The notes: generated by a model from the letters alone, not told the origin. 64,000 nt of DNA from Brevibacillus sp051967035 (GCF_051967035.1 NZ_JBQCKK010000010.1:74919-138918), one strand, 5' to 3'; counted from the stretch's first letter, positions 49,850 through 57,564 are shown. Numbers and translations are program-made.

Positions 49850-50062
49850 TCACGCTTCTTTTTTACGCAGATTCATCAAGCGGAACACCGTGCTCATGAT
49901 GAAGATGTTCATGCCTGCGATCAAAAATCCGATCGAGACCATCAATGGGAGGTTCTCCGACCTGAAATCGCTTGCAGTAAACGCCATCAACAATCCTCCG
50001 ATTACAATTGCCGTCCAGGCGATCCATTTCAGCATGTCAGCCGCTCTTTTATCCGTATTCAT
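49850..50062 (-). CDS. Small membrane protein, two helices, unknown function
   Basis: A 70-residue protein with two predicted membrane helices (MLKWIAWTAIVIGGLLMAF and MVSIGFLIAGMNIFIMSTV) and positively charged ends (MNTDKRAAD, RLMNLRKKEA). I do not recognise a named family. It is a single-gene unit: ATG at 50062 behind AGGGGTTTTG, with a promoter and phased repeats upstream and two terminators downstream. The elaborate upstream region suggests it is regulated rather than constitutive. Confidence 0.6.
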   Translation of the reverse strand: MNTDKRAADMLKWIAWTAIVIGGLLMAFTASDFRSENLPLMVSIGFLIAGMNIFIMSTVFRLMNLRKKEA

Positions 50063-50120
50063 GGTTCAAAACCCCTGTCGTTTTGGTTTTTCCCTTGCTT
50101 TGCTTTCTTTCGTTGTATAT

Positions 50121-50252
50121 ATTGTAACACAAATTTCACTTTTTGTTCATGTTTTGTTCAAATTTTTATCGAAAATTTGTCAAAACTTTTTTCACAAACC
50201 TATTGGAAAAGCCATTGTTACATTTTTCCTTTGTGAATGATTTGTGAATCGT
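50121..50252 (-). promoter_or_regulatory. Promoter with 11-bp phased repeats upstream of the 70-aa membrane protein
   Basis: Minus strand: TGAACA (50049-type -35 at 50149-50144), 17-bp spacer, TACAAT (50126-50121). TGAACA occurs twice exactly 11 bp apart (50160-50155 and 50149-50144), and TTCACA twice exactly 11 bp apart further upstream (50248-50243 and 50237-50232). Direct hexamers with an 11-bp period overlapping a -35 box resemble PhoP-type or other OmpR-family binding sites. The rest of the 350-bp gap 50063-50414 holds only the terC terminator. Confidence 0.45.
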
Positions 50253-50313
50253 TCCTTTTTGTTGATCGACAGAGGTTTTTTTGCTCATTTTTTCGCTTGC
50301 GCCCGTCCGCTTT

Positions 50314-50362
50314 GCACAAAAAAGCCTGCAGCTTTGCTTCACGCAAAAAGACTGCAGGCTTT
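50314..50362 (-). terminator. Intrinsic terminator of terC
   Basis: AAAGCCTGCAG and CTGCAGGCTTT form an 11-bp perfect stem; on the minus strand the 3' arm runs into TTTTTTGTGC. It lies about 50 bp past the terC stop. Confidence 0.75.
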
Positions 50363-50414
50363 CTCTGAAAAACGAACGCGCGCAACCATCAGGATTCGAG
50401 GCAGCGCAAGAGGG

Positions 50415-51095
50415 TTACGAGCAGCGGATCTGTCGTTCTCCCCCCGATTTGCGCTGCACGTAGGCGCCTACGGCAATGACAACCAGCGCCAAAGCGACTG
50501 GCAAAATCACATGCAGCGCTGGCAGCAGTCCTTCCAGAAACGCTCCGACTACCTTGTCGCCGACGATCATCTCGCCAGCCGTGTACCCTAATAAAGCCGC
50601 GCCCAACCGGACGATGATCGGAAAACGATTCATCAACCGCATCAGCAGTTGGCTGCCCCAAATAATCAACGGGATGCTGACGGCGAGTCCGATGACGACG
50701 AGCAACATGTTTCCGTTCGCGGCACCCGCTACAGCAATGACATTGTCCAGACTCATGATGAGGTCGGCGAAAATAATCGTCCGCAGCGCCTCCAGCATGC
50801 TCGATCCGCCGCTCATCCGGCTCTCCTCTTCGTCCCCCTTCAACAGCTTGACCGCGATCCAGATAAGAAAAAGCCCTCCGATCACCTGAACAAACGGGAT
50901 TTGGAGCAGCCAAATCGCCAGAAAGGTCAAGACGACCCGCAGCCCGATCGCTCCAAAGCCTCCCCAGAAGACCGCTTTCTTTTGCAAATCTGGGCGCAAG
51001 TTGCGACAAGCCATCGCGATTACGACGGCATTGTCCCCACTCAAGACCAGATTGACGATGATGATTTGTAGTAAGCTAAGTAACCATTCTGTCAT
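50415..51095 (-). CDS. TerC-family integral membrane protein
   Basis: A 226-residue membrane protein of the TerC family (YjbE/YkoY-like), members of which export manganese or load it onto exoenzymes. The helix-1 acidic site is NLVLSGDNAVVIAMACRNL, mirrored by IIFADLIMSLDNVIAVAGA in the second half; the two conserved Asp-Asn pairs are the probable metal site. Other helices are VVLTFLAIWLLQIPFVQVI and VILPVALALVVIAVGAYVQ. The ATG at 51095 follows TTTGGAGGG. The 213-bp leader was inspected for a yybP-ykoY manganese riboswitch without success. Confidence 0.85.
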   Translation of the reverse strand: MTEWLLSLLQIIIVNLVLSGDNAVVIAMACRNLRPDLQKKAVFWGGFGAIGLRVVLTFLAIWLLQIPFVQVIGGLFLIWIAVKLLKGDEEESRMSGGSSMLEALRTIIFADLIMSLDNVIAVAGAANGNMLLVVIGLAVSIPLIIWGSQLLMRLMNRFPIIVRLGAALLGYTAGEMIVGDKVVGAFLEGLLPALHVILPVALALVVIAVGAYVQRKSGGERQIRCS

Positions 51096-51308
51096 GATGG
51101 TCCCTCCAAAGACGATGATAGTGACAATCATAGACCTTTTTCGTCGCGGGTGCAGCAGTTTTTCGCATGTACCTGCACTTTTCGGCCGTAAGCGCTGTCA
51201 AAAACAGGAAAGGTCTGCCGGCAGCAACAGACATTTCTCCCCATTCGCGGTTCATTACGCCGTGTCCGGCGAGACTGGCAAGGTTGATCGGGAGCGGCCC
51301 GTTGCCGT

Positions 51309-51635
51309 TTAGCTTTGCCTCTTGTATCCGTACACCGAATGATCCGCTTTTACTTTTCGAATCGCATACCGGACGGGCAGCCCTCTCGCCACCCAGCGCA
51401 GCGCGGACAAGATGTTTGACTCGCTTTCAAACTGCTCCACGATGCATACCGTCTTTTCATTTATATACGCCTGCAACTCCTCCCAGCCCATGGACGAATA
51501 GCGATCCTTGCCGTACGTTTGGAGCGCCAAAAAGTCTTCCCGCTTTGGCTCCTTCAACTGCAACAGCCGCTGGATGGCCCTGGCGCACTCAGCGTGGACG
51601 GCTGGGCTGGACGCGCTGGTGAAACGGTCATTCAT
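51309..51635 (-). CDS. Hypothetical cytoplasmic protein, 108 residues
   Basis: A soluble 108-residue protein (NDRFTSASSPAVHAECARA, IQRLLQLKEPKREDFLALQ, GWEELQAYINEKTVCIVEQ, GLPVRYAIRKVKADHSVYG) without signal or membrane segments. I do not recognise the family. The ATG at 51635 follows AAAAGAGG and overlaps the stop of the upstream frame in ATGAATGA, so it may be translationally coupled to it. Longer readings upstream lack protein-like composition. Confidence 0.5.
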   Translation of the reverse strand: MNDRFTSASSPAVHAECARAIQRLLQLKEPKREDFLALQTYGKDRYSSMGWEELQAYINEKTVCIVEQFESESNILSALRWVARGLPVRYAIRKVKADHSVYGYKRQS

Positions 51636-52074
51636 TGGCACATGCCTCTTTTCTGCTTGTAGCTGTCCTCCTAGCATAAGCAATCCCGCTGCTTCCGACA
51701 ACCCGGTCTGTCCAACAGTCGAAGTCTTCGCCCAGAAGCCCGGTGAAGCCTGTGCCGTCCAGCTGGAAAAAGCCCGTCCCGGCGAAACAAGCTTCGCCAT
51801 GAACGGAGGAATGGTAGGTCCGGCTCCGGCAAGTCGACCTGCTTTGCGTGCCAGCCGGGAAACGCGCCGGCAGAAAAAAGGCAATAAAAAAGCCGTCATC
51901 ACTTTGGCAGGATAACGGCCTCTTGTGCTTCTGCTGATTCAGTTTTTCCGCTTTGGTCTTCGTCGATCGCTGCCTCATGTCGGCAAAGGCGAAGATGCTT
52001 CTGTTCAGCTCCGGGTTGCGCTTGCCTTCTCGCGCCAGCTTTTCCCGCTGCTTGCGTGCGTTGCTTTTTGCCAT
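51628..52074 (-). CDS. Small basic protein with read-through C-terminal extension
   Basis: The first 65 or so residues look like a real, very charged small protein (MAKSNARKQREKLAREGKR, NPELNRSIFAFADMRQRST, KTKAEKLNQQKHKR, SDDGFF), similar in style to small conserved Bacillales proteins. The ATG at 52074 follows GGAGTGAGGAG. After DDGFFIAFF the frame continues for about 80 residues of unconvincing composition to a stop at 51628. An intrinsic-terminator-like hairpin is encoded exactly at DDGFF, so the ancestral gene probably ended close behind it and the stop codon has been lost or lies in another frame. The downstream 108-aa gene overlaps by 8 bp. Confidence 0.5.
   Translation of the reverse strand: MAKSNARKQREKLAREGKRNPELNRSIFAFADMRQRSTKTKAEKLNQQKHKRPLSCQSDDGFFIAFFLPARFPAGTQSRSTCRSRTYHSSVHGEACFAGTGFFQLDGTGFTGLLGEDFDCWTDRVVGSSGIAYARRTATSRKEACANE
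51885..51919 (-). terminator. Terminator-like hairpin inside the small basic protein gene
   Basis: Minus strand: GCCGTTATC (51919-51911), 10-nt loop, GATGACGGC (51900-51892), then TTTTTTATTG. The stem has one G-U pair. It encodes the DDGFF residues of the overlapping gene. Confidence 0.55.
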
Positions 52075-52083
52075 GCTCCTCAC

Positions 52084-52395
52084 TCCTTTTCGTCCGGCAG
52101 CCCGCAGTCTCCATGGATGCAGTTGCCGTCCTTGGTGCTATCATAGTACGGCTGCCAGCGGGATGCAACAAAAATACTCGTTGTTGGCGGTGGAGCAAAA
52201 ACCATGACAGCAAGCTCCCTACCGCACGCGACCTGTCCATTTCATTTCCCCGGAAAAGTCCCCCCTGCTCTGCGTTGTGAGCAAGGAGGGCTTACAAAAG
52301 CTCTCGTTCTTTGTACACTGGAGCCGTCGTCCGATGCAACCGCCAGGATGACTTCGCTTGGGCGAGCAGATCGGGAGACGTCCCGCCCTTTTTGC
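52084..52395. other. Gene-free region with possible plus-strand small RNA
   Basis: No protein-coding sequence is seen. The region ends in a plus-oriented intrinsic terminator (52396-52422) for which no plus-strand gene exists upstream, and in a second GC-rich hairpin with TTTTT (CGGGAGACGTCCCG, near 52373-52393). A short transcript could start in this region. No known RNA family was recognised. Confidence 0.35.
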
Positions 52396-52422
52396 GCCGC
52401 TATCGTTCTAGCGGCTTTTTTT
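52396..52422 (+). terminator. Plus-oriented intrinsic terminator at the end of the hydroxyacyl-CoA dehydrogenase gene
   Basis: GCCGCTA, loop TCGTTC, TAGCGGC, then seven T on the plus strand. The stem includes the TAG stop codon of the minus-strand dehydrogenase gene (52410-52408). On the minus strand no T-run follows, so it is oriented against that gene. Confidence 0.7.
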
Positions 52423-53343
52423 CAGCTTGGCCAAGCGGATGAACTGCTCGTCTCTGGCATGCAGCTTTTCGGCGACGGAGACGTGCTCGTATGAGTAGAG
52501 GCCCGTCCCCGATTTGGTTCCCAGCTCGCCTTTTTCCACGCGCTCGGCAATGATCGCCGGAGCCGTTGTGGACGCATTCAGCTCTGGCGCCAAATTGTCC
52601 ATGACCCGCTTCCACGTATCGAGGCCGCCGAAGTCAGCCGTCTCGATCGGACCGACAAACGCCCAGCGGAACCCGATGCCTTCCTTCATGACTGTATCGA
52701 TATCCTCCGCATCGGCCACGCCTTCCGCCAGCAAATGGAACGCTTCTCTCATCAACGCCGTTTGCAGCCTGTTGGCGATAAAGCCGGGGACATCTTTTTT
52801 CAGCAGCACGGGCGCCTTGCCAATCTGCTTCATCAGCTCGACCGTCGCCGCAACGACCTCGTCCGCCGTTTTTTCGTGGCGCACGATCTCGACCAGCGGA
52901 ACCAGCTGCGCCGGATTGAAAAAGTGGGTGATGATAAAGCGGTGCGGCGACTGCGCTTTTTCGATCAGCCGCGCAATCGAAAACGTCGAGGTGTTGGACG
53001 CGATGATCGCCTCCGGCTTCGCGTACTGCTCCAGCGCCGCAAACAGCTGCCACTTCAGCTCGATCACTTCCGGCACCGCTTCGGTAATCACATCGGCAGC
53101 GGCTACTGCCTGCTCCAAATCGGTAGTCAGCGTGATCCGCTCCAGCGCGGAGAACTTGTCCTGCTCGGCAATGACTTTCTCTTGTACCAGCAAAGCCAGG
53201 CTTTGTTCGATGCTCGCCCTGGCTTTTTGCAGCAAATCTTCCTGCAGGTCATACAGCGAAACAGAAAAGCCTGCCTGCGCATAAACCTGGGCGATCCCGT
53301 GCCCCATAACCCCTGATCCGATCACTGCTACGTGCTTTGTCAT
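52408..53343 (-). CDS. 3-hydroxyacyl-CoA (3-hydroxybutyryl-CoA) dehydrogenase
   Basis: A 311-residue NAD-dependent dehydrogenase of the HbdA/PaaH/MmgB group that oxidises (S)-3-hydroxyacyl-CoA in fatty-acid or phenylacetate-type catabolism. The Rossmann motif is VAVIGSGVMGHGIAQVYAQ, followed by ITEAVPEVIELKWQLFAAL, ASNTSTFSIARLI (catalytic Ser/Thr), FIITHFFNPAQLVPLVEIV (catalytic His) and DVPGFIANRLQTALMREAF. The C-terminal domain has MKEGIGFRWAFVGPIETAD. No thiolase or acyl-CoA dehydrogenase is adjacent, so the pathway is open. The stop lies in a hairpin. Confidence 0.88.
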   Translation of the reverse strand: MTKHVAVIGSGVMGHGIAQVYAQAGFSVSLYDLQEDLLQKARASIEQSLALLVQEKVIAEQDKFSALERITLTTDLEQAVAAADVITEAVPEVIELKWQLFAALEQYAKPEAIIASNTSTFSIARLIEKAQSPHRFIITHFFNPAQLVPLVEIVRHEKTADEVVAATVELMKQIGKAPVLLKKDVPGFIANRLQTALMREAFHLLAEGVADAEDIDTVMKEGIGFRWAFVGPIETADFGGLDTWKRVMDNLAPELNASTTAPAIIAERVEKGELGTKSGTGLYSYEHVSVAEKLHARDEQFIRLAKLKKSR

Positions 53344-53430
53344 AGGAAGAACCTCCCGTGAAGTAGATAAATCGCTCTTTCTTCAAAAAATTTCAACAAT
53401 CTGCGAATAAATCCTGCCCGATCCAACAGA

Positions 53431-53474
53431 AAAGCCGCCCATCCGGCTGCTGCTGCAACCGGACGTACGGCTTT
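53431..53474 (-). terminator. Probable terminator of spoVR
   Basis: AAAGCCGCCCATCCGG and CCGGACGTACGGCTTT pair as two stems (AAGCCG/CGGCTT and TCCGG/CCGGA) with an internal loop. The minus strand then reads GGCTTTTCTG. It lies 9 bp behind the spoVR stop. Confidence 0.55.
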
Positions 53475-53482
53475 CTTTTGCT

Positions 53483-54904
53483 TTACAAAAATCGGCGATG
53501 CACCTTTTTGCCATCGTAGGTGAACATGACTTGGCGATCTTCCACGGTCGTCTCCAGATGGACATTTTTTCCCCACAGCGTGTAAACGTAGGGCAGCGTT
53601 TTCTCCACGTACTTCACATCCAGCTCCAAGCCTTCGAAATGATGCTTGAGCAAAAGCTCCCCTGCCCTTAAATAGTCTCCGTCGTGTACCACCACATACG
53701 GGAAGCCGCCGTTGACCCTTGTGCCAGCAAGACCGTCGCGCACCTGCTCCCACTGTTTTTCGGCCACAACCCAGTCGTTGCCCTGCTTGCCGAACATGTA
53801 CAGGTCCAGATCGCTCACCAGCTCTTTGGTCAGGAAGTTGCGAATAAAGCTGATATCCGATTCCAGCTCGCGGACTTCAAAAATTTTCGCGCGCCCCTCT
53901 CCCGGCTTGCGGCCGAAGCGCTCCTGCTCTTCTTTGGTCGGATTGTCCCAGCGCCGTTCAATATCCTCGAAAATTTTCAAACCGAGATGATAGGGATTAA
54001 TACTTGTCGTCGACGGCTGGATGACGGAGGAATGCAGCTTGGCAAATTCAATCGTCTCCGACTCCGTCAAATCCAGCTCGCGCAAAATGCGCATGTGCCA
54101 GTAGGTCGCCCAGCCCTCGTTCATGATCTTCGTCTCCAACTGCGGCCAGAAGTAGAGCATTTCGTCGCGAATGATCGTCAGCACATCCCGCTGCCAATCG
54201 TCCAGCACATTGCTGTACTCCATGATGAACAACAGCAAATCTTTTTCCGGCTCAGGCGGGAATCGGCGCACCTGCTTGGCCGGATCGGCCTCCACTTTTT
54301 CTTTGCGGTCCAGGCGCCACAGGTCGTCGTACGGCGAAGTCCGCTCGCTCTTGCCTTTTTTGACCGGCTCTTCCGACTCCCGCTTCCACCTCAGCTTGGG
54401 ACGAAGCAGGCTCGGATCGATGTGCTCCTGAATCGCCAGACTCGCATCCAGAAGGTTTTCGACCGCTTCCTTGCCGTACTCGATCTCGTACTGGCGAATC
54501 CGCTCGCTGCTGGCGGCCATGCTCTCGACCATGTCGCGATTCGTGTTGGAGAAGCGCATGTTGTTTTTGAAAAAATCGCAGTGGGCCAGCACGTGGGCTA
54601 CGATCAGCTTGTTTTGGATCAGGGAGTTGCCGTCGAGCAAAAACGCGTAGCACGGGTTGGAGTTGATGACCAGCTCGTAAATTTTGCTCAGGTTCAGGTC
54701 GTATTGCAGTTTCATCCGATAGAAGCTCTTCCCGAAGCTCCAGTGCGAAAATCTGGTCGGCATCCCGTACGCGCCAAACGTATAAATGATATCCGCCGGG
54801 CAGATTTCGTATCGCATCGGATAAAAATCAAGGTTGAACCCCTTGGCTATCTCCGTGATCTCATCAATGGATCGCTCCAGTTCTTTGCGTTCGTCGCCTG
54901 TCAT
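53483..54904 (-). CDS. spoVR: SpoVR family protein (stage V sporulation protein R)
   Basis: A 473-residue cytoplasmic protein required in Bacillus subtilis for normal spore cortex formation, where it is made in the mother cell. Family landmarks: FYPMRYEICPADIIYTFGA, GMPTRFSHWSFGKSFYRMK, YELVINSNPCYAFLLDGNS, VLAHCDFFKNNMRFSNTNR, PEKDLLLFIMEYSNVLDDW and MNEGWATYWHMRIL. The H-x-C-D and EGW-x-x-Y-W-H motifs are typical. The length is close to the Bacillus protein (468). The ATG at 54904 follows GGAGGGGG. Upstream CATATACAT could be part of a sigma-E -10, but a matching -35 was not found. Confidence 0.92.
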   Translation of the reverse strand: MTGDERKELERSIDEITEIAKGFNLDFYPMRYEICPADIIYTFGAYGMPTRFSHWSFGKSFYRMKLQYDLNLSKIYELVINSNPCYAFLLDGNSLIQNKLIVAHVLAHCDFFKNNMRFSNTNRDMVESMAASSERIRQYEIEYGKEAVENLLDASLAIQEHIDPSLLRPKLRWKRESEEPVKKGKSERTSPYDDLWRLDRKEKVEADPAKQVRRFPPEPEKDLLLFIMEYSNVLDDWQRDVLTIIRDEMLYFWPQLETKIMNEGWATYWHMRILRELDLTESETIEFAKLHSSVIQPSTTSINPYHLGLKIFEDIERRWDNPTKEEQERFGRKPGEGRAKIFEVRELESDISFIRNFLTKELVSDLDLYMFGKQGNDWVVAEKQWEQVRDGLAGTRVNGGFPYVVVHDGDYLRAGELLLKHHFEGLELDVKYVEKTLPYVYTLWGKNVHLETTVEDRQVMFTYDGKKVHRRFL

Positions 54905-55248
54905 TGTCTTTCCCCCTCCATTCGCCACAGCCTACTTTATGTATATGGGGCAGATGGGGAAAAGAAGCCCGCCTTCTTGTGAAAAAACCGTCTTTGCTAC
55001 AGTTTGTCTGTTTGGGTGTGGAGGGACAAAAAAGCTCCTCCTCGTTCGGGACGACGCAGGGAAAATCGAAGTGCCAAGCTGGTGTATCTACAGCTTCGTT
55101 GTCGACACAACTTTCTCACCGATTTGTTGGATTAAAGCCGAAGTATTCCGTTGGAAGACACCGAAAACTATGATTGCAGTTCTCTCATTCCCCAATCATA
55201 ATGAGGATCGGATGGAAGGAAGCGGAATACGCAGAATACAATCAGCTT
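54905..55248. other. Gene-poor stretch with possible remnants of a coding sequence
   Basis: About 340 bp without a convincing gene. On the plus strand one frame ends RIGWKEAEYAEYNQLERGY followed by PK and a stop at about 55268, which has protein-like character but no start or ribosome site, and it carries an in-frame TGA at 55171-55173. It could be the decayed end of a gene whose intact neighbour is the low-GC gene at 55299. Confidence 0.3.
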
Positions 55249-55277
55249 GAGAGGGGCTACCCTAAATAGCCTCTCTC
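55249..55277 (+). terminator. Hairpin directly upstream of the low-GC orphan gene
   Basis: GAGAGGGGCTA, 7-nt loop, TAGCCTCTCTC form an 11-bp stem with one wobble pair. A short T-rich stretch follows. It could end an upstream transcript or act as attenuator 20 bp before the ribosome site of the next gene. Confidence 0.5.
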
Positions 55278-55298
55278 TTAATCTTAGGAGTAGAAATT

Positions 55299-55871
55299 AT
55301 GTTGACCATAAAGACCCATTTGCTTCGAACAACGGAGGAACTGCTCAAAAAATTTCCTAACATGCACCTACACAAAATAATAGCTGCCTATCCAAATGAT
55401 TGTTACATCGATATGGAAGACGAATCTGGAATGACCGATTTTCAGCGCAACATAAAAGAAGACTATAATGAATACTGCATAACGATCCATTATCACCGTT
55501 CCACGATTGTATCGTCTGAGTTTAGAGGGATTGAGCTATGGTATTCCTATATTCATTTGTTGAATAAATACATTCGGGAAGGTACGGCTGTAGAAGACTA
55601 TGGGATTGATCCTATTGAATTTGTATTAGAAACACCAGATATCCATGTCGTCCGGTTCTCCATACGCAATTCAACTGACAAGCAAGAAATGGTAGTAGCA
55701 GATTTGCCCAAAAAAGAATTTCTGTCTAAAATGATTGAGGCCGCCACAAGGTACTACGAAACCATGATACGATACCAGCCCAAATACGCGCATCAATACA
55801 ACAGGGTTGCTAAGCATATCACGTACATTGCAGAGTCAATAAATAACGTACATGGAGAGGGCTTCTATTAA
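55299..55871 (+). CDS. Low-GC orphan protein of unknown function (possible immunity protein)
   Basis: A 190-residue soluble, acidic protein (LTIKTHLLRTTEELLKKFP, YNEYCITIHYHRSTIVSSE, FRGIELWYSYIHLLNKYIR, TRYYETMIRYQPKYAHQYN). Base composition is about 40 percent GC by eye, against about 55-60 percent in neighbours, so it was probably acquired recently. Small, soluble, low-GC genes behind decayed coding fragments are often immunity proteins left over from polymorphic toxin loci; this is only a guess from context. No motif was recognised. The ATG follows TTAGGAGTAG. Confidence 0.6.
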   Translation: MLTIKTHLLRTTEELLKKFPNMHLHKIIAAYPNDCYIDMEDESGMTDFQRNIKEDYNEYCITIHYHRSTIVSSEFRGIELWYSYIHLLNKYIREGTAVEDYGIDPIEFVLETPDIHVVRFSIRNSTDKQEMVVADLPKKEFLSKMIEAATRYYETMIRYQPKYAHQYNRVAKHITYIAESINNVHGEGFY

Positions 55872-55956
55872 TTAATGAAAGCCATGTTGCCACTTGTTCC
55901 CGTTCATACGGACATTTGTAACCCGCGTTCCCCCCTCTTTGTCCACTCTCGGAACA

Positions 55957-55985
55957 GAAAAAAGCGCCCCCGCATCAGGAGGCGC
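55957..55985 (-). terminator. Intrinsic terminator of the 60-aa membrane protein gene
   Basis: Minus strand: GCGCCTCC, loop TGATGC, GGGGGCGC, then TTTTTT. It lies about 25 bp past the stop. Confidence 0.75.
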
Positions 55986-56008
55986 CTTTGTTATCGCTTG
56001 CATGGTCC

Positions 56009-56191
56009 TTATCTCTGGAACCAGTCGCGCACGCCAGTATAAATAAGAGCGCCCGAGAAGACCAGCACGGCGATGAGTCCAACTCCATCGACAATCGGAT
56101 TCAAGCCATTCAGGAACGTGCCATCCAACGGAGCTTTCAGGAAAGCATAGCCGCCGAGAAGACCCCCAGCCAAGGAAAGCCATTTGCTCAT
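56009..56191 (-). CDS. Small membrane protein, about 60 residues
   Basis: Two hydrophobic segments (LSLAGGLLGGYAFLKAPLD and GLIAVLVFSGALIYTGVRD) in a 60-residue protein ending WFQR. No family is recognised. The ATG at 56191 lies 10 bp behind GGGAGGTGA; a GTG 6 nt earlier is also possible. It is a single-gene unit with its own terminator, divergent from the DUF423 gene. Confidence 0.55.
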   Translation of the reverse strand: MSKWLSLAGGLLGGYAFLKAPLDGTFLNGLNPIVDGVGLIAVLVFSGALIYTGVRDWFQR

Positions 56192-56396
56192 GTTCACGTC
56201 ACCTCCCTAGGCAACAGCCTGACAAATGAAGCCGCTGCATACCTTCACTCTATGCCGCAGGCTGACAAGCGGTCTGTACGATTGTCCCGCCGACTGTTCA
56301 TCAAATTGCAATTGGGCATAGCCCTTCGTTGTGCGGTACAATAACCGTGGACACCTATCTATGTATTGTGGAAAACGCAGAAGGAGGAAAACACGC

Positions 56397-56771
56397 ATGA
56401 AGCTGTTTTTGCTGCTGGGCAGTATAAGCGGCTTTCTTTCTGTCGCGTTTGGCGCTTTTGGCGCTCACGCCCTGAAAGAAAAGCTGGACGAATATTCACT
56501 TGGCATTTTCCATACGGGAGTGACGTACCAGACCACTCACGCTCTGGCGCTCGTGCTCGTCGCCTTGCTGCTCAAATGGTACCCGGACTCTTCGGGTCTC
56601 GTCTGGGCCGGATGGTGCTTTGCCGCCGGAACACTGATTTTCTCCGGCAGCCTCTACACGCTGGCGATGACCGGGATCAAAGTGCTTGGGGCGATTACGC
56701 CGATTGGCGGTGTCTTGTTCCTCGCCGGTTGGGCGCTGCTCGCCATCCATGCCTGGAAAATTGTCTCGTAA
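56397..56771 (+). CDS. DUF423 family membrane protein (YwdK-like)
   Basis: A 124-residue protein with four membrane helices. The family signature is FLSVAFGAFGAHALKEKLD, followed by FHTGVTYQTTHALALVLVA, GWCFAAGTLIFSGSLYTLA and LGAITPIGGVLFLAGWALL. The function is unknown. The ATG at 56397 follows AAGGAGGAAAACACGC; upstream in-frame codons lack a hydrophobic or conserved character. A TTGGGC-19-TACAAT pair upstream could be a weak promoter. Confidence 0.88.
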   Translation: MKLFLLLGSISGFLSVAFGAFGAHALKEKLDEYSLGIFHTGVTYQTTHALALVLVALLLKWYPDSSGLVWAGWCFAAGTLIFSGSLYTLAMTGIKVLGAITPIGGVLFLAGWALLAIHAWKIVS

Positions 56772-56939
56772 CATCAGAGGTTGCCACGCGCTTGCGCCCA
56801 TTTCTCGCTGATTTGGGCGTTTTTTCTTGCCCACATCGCGGGCAGGCTCTGGCCCACCCTCATCGACACCCTCGCCGGACGTACGCCATATGCTGTAGGG
56901 CTGGCACTACCTGATCTCGCTTGTAAGGAGAGGAAACCG

Positions 56940-57557
56940 ATGACAAAATCCCCCTACGCGCGTCCCTCCTACTATTACGGCCTGCCTGACATGTACATGC
57001 AGATGGGATACTTTCCTTTCCCTACGCCGCCTCCCCCGGCGCAACTGACCCGAAACAGCCCTTACGCCCATCCACTGACCGACCCTTGTCAATCGTTCAT
57101 GGGACAGACGGAACACATCGACGTTTCGGATGGCGAGTACGGCTTCGCTTCCCTGGTCAATCCGCTGCGTTCCAGCGTTCTTTTATACGTAAACCAGTGG
57201 CTCCTCACCAATTTTTCTTCCGCACCCATCCAGGCACAGATCTGGTTTGGCAAAGCGAGCAGCATCGGGAAGGCGAAGACATCGAGCCAGGTGACGTCCG
57301 GCTACATCCAGCTCGCTGCCTGCCCGGCTGCCCAGGGGCAGATCCGGTTCGGATCAGGCGGCGCTCACGACGAGCCGGATGGCGTGTTTGCCTCCACACG
57401 AATCTTTCCGCCGCTGACCACGGCGGGAGCCGAGCCGCATGGACAGTGGGTGATCGGTCCGGGCATGGCCATGGTGCTCCGCGTCCCGCATGCAGGGGAA
57501 AAACCGAGCTTTTCCTTCTTTGCGAACTGGTGGGAGCAGCCCTTGTATGAAGCCTAG
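56940..57557 (+). CDS. DUF6143-like protein with Tyr/Pro-rich N terminus
   Basis: A 205-residue protein. The N-terminal 45 residues are rich in Tyr, Pro and Met (PSYYYGLPDMYMQMGYFPF, PTPPPPAQLTRNSPYAHP). The rest is a beta-rich domain: QSFMGQTEHIDVSDGEYGF, ASLVNPLRSSVLLYVNQWL, NFSSAPIQAQIWFGKAS and VIGPGMAMVLRVPHAGEKP, which I match from memory to DUF6143 proteins of spore-forming Bacillales. Similar low-complexity heads occur in spore-coat proteins, but a spore role is inference. The ATG follows AAGGAGAGGAAACCG. A strong hairpin follows the stop. Confidence 0.6.
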   Translation: MTKSPYARPSYYYGLPDMYMQMGYFPFPTPPPPAQLTRNSPYAHPLTDPCQSFMGQTEHIDVSDGEYGFASLVNPLRSSVLLYVNQWLLTNFSSAPIQAQIWFGKASSIGKAKTSSQVTSGYIQLAACPAAQGQIRFGSGGAHDEPDGVFASTRIFPPLTTAGAEPHGQWVIGPGMAMVLRVPHAGEKPSFSFFANWWEQPLYEA

Positions 57558-57564
57558 CAGCCAA

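Noticed and set aside
51096..51308. Possible yybP-ykoY manganese riboswitch upstream of terC
   Set aside because: TerC genes often have one, but the conserved loops were not found in the 213-bp leader.
51508..51915. Plus-strand frame of 135 codons opposite the small gene pair
   Set aside because: No ribosome site, and the minus strand has better starts and coupling. It probably stays open by chance.
54834..55250. Plus-strand frame of 138 codons between spoVR and the low-GC gene
   Set aside because: It overlaps the start of spoVR, has no ribosome site and has no protein-like pattern over most of its length.
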